Positions 1-3,827 of a DNA stretch of 5,182 nt are shown piece after piece (positions within the stretch are counted from its first letter, which is position 1; every line of letters starts with the position of its first letter). The translations under genes were made by a program, and so were the position numbers. The notes beneath the pieces were generated by a model, which did no database searches, had not been told where the DNA came from, and saw only the letters and a list, made by a program, of their open reading frames with translations. The stretch comes from JBCBKZ01 sp039026975. GTDB lineage: Bacteria; Bacteroidota; Bacteroidia; J057. Where the stretch lies: positions 1-5,182 of the forward strand of contig JBCCLI010000449.1 of NCBI GenBank assembly GCA_039026975.1, in the 5' to 3' direction.

Positions 1-268
1 TACCCCTCCTACCCTTTTTATTCCCAATGTATTTAGCCCTAATGAAGATGGTACACATGACACCTTCCTGGCCCAGTATGATGGAGTAGAAGCATTCTCC
101 ATGATGATTGTAGACCGCTGGGGGGTAAGCCAATATAAAAGCACAGACGCTGCCCTAGGATGGAATGGAAAAGATGAAGATGGAAATACCGCTGAAGAAG
201 GCGTATACTACTATGTGATTAAAGTAGGGGATAAGTCCTATAGAGGATCCCTTACACTATTAAGGTAG
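1..268 (+). CDS. C-terminal fragment of a secreted protein with a gliding-motility-associated / T9SS type B sorting domain (5' end outside window)
   Basis: The frame beginning at base 2 is open from the window edge to a TAG at 266-268 and gives 88 residues. They carry the hallmarks of the CHU_C / gliding-motility-associated C-terminal domain (TIGR04131-type): 'FIPNVFSPNEDGTHDTF' near residues 6-22, 'DRWG' at 38-41, 'LGWNGKDEDG' at 52-61, 'GVYYYVI' at 67-73 and the terminal strand 'GSLTLLR'. In known members this domain directs large exported proteins, often adhesins or repeat-rich surface proteins, through the type IX secretion system across the outer membrane. The passenger part lies upstream of the window, so the function of the whole protein cannot be told. 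A DUF481-like barrel gene follows 41 bases later on the same strand, with no terminator seen between them. Confidence 0.93.
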   Translation, partial: TPPTLFIPNVFSPNEDGTHDTFLAQYDGVEAFSMMIVDRWGVSQYKSTDAALGWNGKDEDGNTAEEGVYYYVIKVGDKSYRGSLTLLR

Positions 269-309
269 ATTCCCTTTTTCATAACTTGGAAAAGAGATAA
301 TATTGCTGC

Positions 310-1062
310 ATGAAATGGATATTTTGTGCGGCATTTTTTTTGAGTTTCGTTCTTACACAGGCCCAGCTTGTCAATACGGAAAAGCTCAGAAAAGATAAAA
401 AAGAAGACGGATTTTCAGGTGAGGTAAGCCTAAATGGAAGTTTTCTTAGAAATACGAGATCTATTTATAGGGCTGGTTCTTTCAGCAGGCTAGAGTACAG
501 GAAAGCGGCTAGTCGTCTTATGCTATTTACTAGCTTTAATTTTTCTGAAGCTGACAAGAAAAGCCTGGTTAATAATGGCTATCTGCATCTCCGCTTTAAC
601 AGGGAGCTGAATGATAACCTTACCTTAGAAGCTTTCTCACAAGTTCAGTATAACCAGATCCAGATTATCAGGGCCAGAATGATACAGGGGATAGGCCCTA
701 GATTCAAGCTGATACAGAATGATACCCTCTCTATGTTTGTCGGTTCGCTTTATATGTATGAGTATGAAGAAATATCTGATGACTTACAGCTTAATAAGCA
801 TTACAGGCTTAGTACCTATATATCTTGTGGCTATGCATTCTCTAAAACATTCTCACTAGATCATATCACCTACTACCAACCCAGACCTGACAGGTTCAGG
901 GACTACAGAATCCTAACGGAGACCCTCCTTACGTTTACCCTCTATCAAAATCTCTCCTTTCAGTTCAGCTTTAACCTCCTTTTTGATTCCAAGCCACCAG
1001 ACCCTACTTCTATTCCTGAATCTATTTATTCCATAGCTAATGGCTTATCCTATACCTTTTAG
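310..1062 (+). CDS. DUF481-like outer-membrane beta-barrel protein
   Basis: The product is 250 residues with a clear N-terminal signal peptide: Lys at position 3, a hydrophobic core at about 4-16, and a probable signal peptidase I site after 'LTQA' (about residue 18). There is no lipobox cysteine. The mature part alternates aromatic/hydrophobic and polar residues in strand-sized blocks and ends in 'LSYTF', a C-terminal aromatic typical of outer-membrane barrels. The segment with 'RDYRILTETLLTFTLYQNLS' at about 197-216, followed by 'LLFDSKPP' at 223-230, resembles the C-terminal strands of DUF481 (YdiY-like, PF04338) proteins, whose function is poorly defined. It probably sits in the outer membrane. 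The ATG at 310 is preferred because the signal peptide starts there and no in-frame start lies just upstream. No good Shine-Dalgarno is visible. The barrel class is fairly sure; the exact family rests on recalled motifs. Confidence 0.82.
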   Translation: MKWIFCAAFFLSFVLTQAQLVNTEKLRKDKKEDGFSGEVSLNGSFLRNTRSIYRAGSFSRLEYRKAASRLMLFTSFNFSEADKKSLVNNGYLHLRFNRELNDNLTLEAFSQVQYNQIQIIRARMIQGIGPRFKLIQNDTLSMFVGSLYMYEYEEISDDLQLNKHYRLSTYISCGYAFSKTFSLDHITYYQPRPDRFRDYRILTETLLTFTLYQNLSFQFSFNLLFDSKPPDPTSIPESIYSIANGLSYTF

Positions 1063-1135
1063 CTAGTTTTGCGTATATAAGAAAGTTCTTTCCTCCTCGC
1101 ACAAAAACTTTTAACTTACTCGCAAATTCATAATC

Positions 1136-1528
1136 ATGAAAAAGGTGAAACGCGTTTTTTTATATATCCTCATTTTTGTCCTGGTGATAGGACTGGGCGG
1201 GGGTTCCTTTGCAGTATTTGGCACCTATAGCAGTGGCTCCAGAGCTGGTGTCATCGTAAAGTACAGCACTAAAGGCTTATTCTTCAAAACCCGTGAGGGT
1301 GAGCTTAACGTGGGAGGTATTTCCAAGGGAGAGGCAGGTGATATCATGCCTACCATTTGGTATTTTTCCGTGTATAGAGGAGATACGGAAGTAAATGATG
1401 CCATACAAGATGCAGTATTAGGTGGCTATAGAGTAAGGCTGCACTATGAAGAAAAATATTTCCAGTTTGACTGGAGAGGAGATACGCAATACTTTATCAC
1501 ACAAGTAGAGAAAGTTCCTGAGGAATAA
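1136..1528 (+). CDS. Small single-pass membrane protein of a conserved Bacteroidota family (relatives sometimes mislabelled 6-phosphogluconate dehydrogenase)
   Basis: The product has 130 residues. A basic N-terminus (KKVKR) precedes one hydrophobic helix at about 7-29, rich in Ile, Val and Gly. The remainder is a compact soluble domain with 'YSSGSRAGVIVKYSTKG' at 31-47, 'FKTREGELNVGG' at 50-61, 'WYFSV' at 75-79 and 'YRVRLHYEEKYFQFDWRGDTQYFI' across 98-121. I recall this pattern (Y-G-RAG-K-S-KG-FKT-EG-L, then WRGDT-Y) from short Bacteroidota proteins whose database names include '6-phosphogluconate dehydrogenase'. Nothing here supports that enzyme: the protein is far too short, has no Rossmann GxGxxG dinucleotide fold, and carries a membrane anchor. 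The function is unknown. It lies 73 bases after the barrel gene and is followed by a strong terminator, so it is the last gene of its transcription unit. Confidence 0.85.
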   Translation: MKKVKRVFLYILIFVLVIGLGGGSFAVFGTYSSGSRAGVIVKYSTKGLFFKTREGELNVGGISKGEAGDIMPTIWYFSVYRGDTEVNDAIQDAVLGGYRVRLHYEEKYFQFDWRGDTQYFITQVEKVPEE

Positions 1529-1550
1529 ATTTTTATAACAATATACAGCT

Positions 1551-1584
1551 GAGAGGGTATTCCTACATACTCTCTCTTTTTTTT
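1551..1584 (+). terminator. Rho-independent terminator after the small membrane protein gene
   Basis: GAGAGGGTAT (1551-1560) pairs with ATACTCTCTC (1567-1576) as a 10-bp stem with a single G-U pair and a 6-base loop (TCCTAC). Eight consecutive T follow at 1577-1584. It starts 22 bases after the stop codon of the 130-residue protein. It should separate that unit from the sigma factor gene, which would then need its own promoter in the next 94 bases. Confidence 0.9.
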
Positions 1585-1593
1585 GTATTTTTT

Positions 1594-1620
1594 CAGGCAT
1601 AAAGCCCATATACTTGCCTG
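1594..1620. repeat. Short inverted repeat in the sigma-gene leader
   Basis: CAGGCA (1594-1599) and TGCCTG (1615-1620) are perfect inverted copies separated by 15 bases. The alternative fold CAGGC/GCCTG plus AAG/CTT (1602-1604 with 1613-1615) closes an 8-base loop with a 3-base bulge. It lies between the upstream terminator and the sigma gene, where its promoter must be, so it could be a regulator site or a leader hairpin. At six bases per arm it may also be chance. Confidence 0.3.
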
Positions 1621-1665
1621 TCAAAGAAAAAACTGGTTACATACCCAGAGCAAGTCTTACTAACA

Positions 1666-1675
1666 GCGTATACGC
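1666..1675. promoter_or_regulatory. Perfect 10-bp palindrome just before the sigma factor start codon
   Basis: GCGTATACGC is a complete palindrome ending three bases before the ATG at 1679. No Shine-Dalgarno sequence occupies this position. The location would suit an operator or a block on ribosome access, but there is no known match and only this one copy was seen next to a start codon in the window. A role is inference. Confidence 0.35.
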
Positions 1676-1678
1676 ATC

Positions 1679-2272
1679 ATGCTATTTCAACGTGCATATT
1701 CGGATGAGGAGATCGTAGAAGGATTACGCCAGGGAGGTGTAGAAGCTAATATCTACATCCGGTATTTGTATAGAAAGCATGTGACCCTTATCACAAAACT
1801 CGTCACAGATAATACAGGGACAGAAGAAGAGGCGAGAGATATATTTCAGGATACCCTGGTGATTTTTTATGAGAAAGTAAGAGGGGAAAGCTTTAGCCTC
1901 CAAGCTAAAATCAGTACTTATCTATATGCTGTAGCCAGAAATTTATGGCTAAATACACTTAAGAAAAGGAAGCTAGCCACTAAGTTTCAACTCTATCAGG
2001 AGAAAGAGAAAGTGAATATAGCAGAAAGTCCCATGGTAGGGGTGCTGAGTAAAGAAAGAGAATGGATAGTGAAGCAGGCTATGGAAGAATTAAAGGATGA
2101 TTGTAGAAAAATTCTCATTCTCTCTGTATTTGAACGTCTTCCCATGAAAGAGATTTATGTGAAAATGGGATTTCAAAATGAGCAGATAGCCAGAAATAAG
2201 AAACATAAATGCCTCAAATATTTGAAGAAAATTATACTCAAGAAATTTAGCATGGCTGATGTAGCCGACTGA
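1679..2272 (+). CDS. ECF-type RNA polymerase sigma factor (sigma-70 family)
   Basis: The 197-residue product has the two-domain layout of extracytoplasmic-function sigma factors, which recruit core RNA polymerase to a specific promoter set. Region 2 spans about 20-98, with 'DIFQDTLVIFYEKVR' at 54-68 (region 2.2, core binding) and 'STYLYAVARNLWLNTLKKRK' at 79-98 (regions 2.3-2.4, -10 contact and melting). A charged linker leads to region 4 at about 131-186: 'AMEELKDDCRKILILSVFERLPMKEIYVKMGF', then the recognition helix 'NEQIARNKKHKCLKYLKK' for the -35 element. The helix resembles the 'AKNQKYKCLKRL' form I recall from Bacteroidota sigma factors paired with membrane TPR proteins, and such a gene follows 12 bases downstream. 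The ATG at 1679 is well bounded, because an in-frame TAA lies at 1661-1663 and only ATA/ATC codons fall between. The target regulon cannot be read from the window. Confidence 0.93.
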   Translation: MLFQRAYSDEEIVEGLRQGGVEANIYIRYLYRKHVTLITKLVTDNTGTEEEARDIFQDTLVIFYEKVRGESFSLQAKISTYLYAVARNLWLNTLKKRKLATKFQLYQEKEKVNIAESPMVGVLSKEREWIVKQAMEELKDDCRKILILSVFERLPMKEIYVKMGFQNEQIARNKKHKCLKYLKKIILKKFSMADVAD

Positions 2273-2284
2273 AAGCGGAAAATT

Positions 2285-3034
2285 ATGGAGTCTACGTATC
2301 ATTCTGAAGCATTTATCTGGAAGTATCTCCAGGGAGAACTCTCCAAAGAAGAGCAGGAAGCTTTTTCTGCTGTCTTAGATAAAGATGAGGACCTCCAGGA
2401 GCGGCTAAGTGAAGAGATTATCAGACACTATGGCCGACTAGCCTTTAAGAAAAGGCTTCAGGCTATAGACCATCAGGTCCAAAGTGAATTTAACCCCCTA
2501 TCCAGTGGCCCATTCTGGAAAATGGCAGCTATGGTTCTTCTCCTACTGATTCCGGTTCTCGTCTGGCGATCATATTCTCATAAACAGCAGGATAGGATAG
2601 ATCTTTTTCAGGCTGCCTTTATCCCCTATATGCATCAGGATAGCAGTCTTTACACCCAAGCAGACTCTACACTAAACGCCAAGTGGATATCTGCCATTTC
2701 CTTCTATGAGGACAAGAAGTACGTAAAAGCCATCCCCCTTTTCAAGGAATTAATAGAAGAGGATAGTAGCCAGCAAGAAGTATATCACTTCTACCTGGGG
2801 ATGTCCTACCTCACTAAGACCCCTCAAAAATTAGAAGCTGCTATTACCTCCTTCAAACAGGCAGCAGATAAGGAGCACCCCTTACAAGGACAGGCTAGGT
2901 GGTACCTGGCACTAGCCTACTGGGAAAATGGAGACAAGGAGAAAGCCATGAAAATCTTTCAACAGATCTCTACACAAGCTGGTGCTTTTAACCAGAAAAT
3001 GGCTAGCGATGTTCTATCTAGGTACATCCAGTAA
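2285..3034 (+). CDS. Membrane TPR protein, probable zinc-less anti-sigma factor partner of the upstream ECF sigma factor
   Basis: The product has 249 residues. The N-terminal 75 residues should be cytoplasmic and contain 'IWKYLQGELSKEEQEAFSAVLDKDEDLQERL' (11-41), the helix-turn-helix-like arrangement at the start of many Bacteroidota anti-sigma factors. No His/Cys zinc ligand set of the ZAS type is present; the protein has no cysteine. One transmembrane helix lies at about 77-96. The outer part carries about three TPR-like units: 134-160, 165-195 ('FYLGMSYL') and 200-232 ('ARWYLALAYWENGDKEKAMKIFQQIS'). The 'WYLALAY' signature and the 'FIPYM' segment after the membrane helix match my recollection of TPR proteins coded next to ECF sigma genes. 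Likely role: the N-terminus holds the sigma factor at the inner membrane while the periplasmic TPRs bind an unknown partner. The 12-base gap and the GGA at 2277-2279 before the ATG support translation as an operon. TPR and topology are sure; the anti-sigma role is inferred. Confidence 0.85.
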   Translation: MESTYHSEAFIWKYLQGELSKEEQEAFSAVLDKDEDLQERLSEEIIRHYGRLAFKKRLQAIDHQVQSEFNPLSSGPFWKMAAMVLLLLIPVLVWRSYSHKQQDRIDLFQAAFIPYMHQDSSLYTQADSTLNAKWISAISFYEDKKYVKAIPLFKELIEEDSSQQEVYHFYLGMSYLTKTPQKLEAAITSFKQAADKEHPLQGQARWYLALAYWENGDKEKAMKIFQQISTQAGAFNQKMASDVLSRYIQ

Positions 3035-3093
3035 ATCAGCTTGTAATCTCATGTCCTAATCTCAGTGGGTTTTTAGCCTAAAGCTTAGTACTT

Positions 3094-3098
3094 AGGAG
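3094..3098 (+). promoter_or_regulatory. Possible ribosome binding site AGGAG that affects the start choice of the solenoid gene
   Basis: AGGAG lies 6 bases before an in-frame TTG (3105) and 15 bases before an in-frame ATG (3114). Spacing favours TTG, whereas codon preference and the weak use of Shine-Dalgarno sequences in Bacteroidota favour ATG. CCTAA (3077-3081) can pair with TTAGG (3092-3096) and partly mask the site, although a competing 4-bp hairpin exists. Confidence 0.3.
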
Positions 3099-3113
3099 AT
3101 ATACTTGTTACAT

Positions 3114-3827
3114 ATGAATTCCAGGAGAAGACAAATCCTACGTCCATCTCCTAGCACTACTGTATCACTCAAGAATAGACAAACGCTCTTTTCTGTTACC
3201 ATGGGCATACTCTTAGTAGCCATCATCGTGGTAGGATTAAGAGATCCCTCCCTAAATGTAGAGGTGTACTACTACACAGCTGCGGAGGATCATTATTATG
3301 AAAATCCCAACAACTGGACCCCTTCTTATCCGGGGAAAAAGATCCAGCGCCACCAAAAAATAGTTATCCAGGGTACTACCTACGCTAATTATAAGCCTAT
3401 CAGGGTTAGGGGGAAGATAGAGATCAGCCCTGGAGCTAGCTTATTTGCCTTTTCTGAAAATGTCATCATTGAAACCCAGGGGTCAGTGTTTAACAGGGGA
3501 GAAATCATAGTCAATGAGATAGAAAACTTTGGTATACTTAAGAATGAAATTGCAGGAAGCATAGACGTGTTACACTATCATGCCTATGAAGGTTCTGAGA
3601 CACATAATCTACATACATCCAGAGTAACTGTGGCAGGATCTCTCATGAATCAGGGAGATATTTTTAACTATAGCGACTTTCAGATACATAAACAACTTAC
3701 CAATTATGCTAATTTCCATCATGGCTCCACTGGAAAACTCATGGTTAATGGAAAGCTCATTGATAGAATAAATGCTGAAAGTAGATATACACATTTCACG
3801 GAGAATCTCCCTCAAGTGCTACAATAG
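3114..3827 (+). CDS. Membrane-anchored protein with a predicted beta-solenoid (surface-adhesin-like) domain, function unknown
   Basis: From the ATG the product has 237 residues; a TTG at 3105 would add three. A basic N-terminus (SRRRQ, then KNRQ) precedes one hydrophobic helix at about 25-43, so the rest should face the periplasm. The outer part starts with 'YYENPNNWTPSYPG' (61-74), like the NW...PG lead-in seen before beta-helical stretches in Bacteroidota secreted proteins. It continues with Gly/Asn/Ile-rich strands: 'VRGKIEISPGASLF', 'GSVFNRGEI' (123-131), 'NFGILKNEIAGSIDV' and 'GSLMNQGDI' (175-183). These look like rungs of a right-handed beta-solenoid. No cleavable signal peptide, T9SS sorting domain, cysteine or catalytic motif is seen. 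It follows the TPR gene by 79 bases without a terminator, so it may belong to the sigma operon. I do not recognise the family. Its 3' end overlaps the convergent gene by 32 bases. Confidence 0.8.
   Translation: MNSRRRQILRPSPSTTVSLKNRQTLFSVTMGILLVAIIVVGLRDPSLNVEVYYYTAAEDHYYENPNNWTPSYPGKKIQRHQKIVIQGTTYANYKPIRVRGKIEISPGASLFAFSENVIIETQGSVFNRGEIIVNEIENFGILKNEIAGSIDVLHYHAYEGSETHNLHTSRVTVAGSLMNQGDIFNYSDFQIHKQLTNYANFHHGSTGKLMVNGKLIDRINAESRYTHFTENLPQVLQ

Noticed and set aside
275..297. Hairpin CTTTTTC / GGAAAAG between the T9SS cargo gene and the barrel gene
   Set aside because: The stem is A/T-rich with a wobble pair and no T-run follows, so it is not a credible terminator.
1063..1135. Possible terminator or promoter between the barrel gene and the small membrane protein gene
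   Set aside because: Only GAAAG/CTTTC with a two-base loop is visible, and no TTTG / TAnnTTTG pair at proper spacing was found.
1418..1624. Minus-strand open frame opposite the small membrane protein gene
   Set aside because: It lies antisense to a convincing gene and the terminator, its product has no family features, and it reads as a chance frame. The same holds for other antisense frames near 2090-2302, 3609-3815 and 4435-4617.
1633..1648. Hairpin CTGGT / ACC(C)AG in the sigma leader
   Set aside because: Five pairs with a bulge and a short loop are too weak to list as a feature.
3114..3180. Twin-arginine (Tat) signal in the solenoid protein because of the RRR near its N-terminus
   Set aside because: The arginines are not followed by the xFLK-type context, and the hydrophobic stretch starts about 20 residues later; it looks like an ordinary positively charged cytoplasmic end of a membrane anchor.
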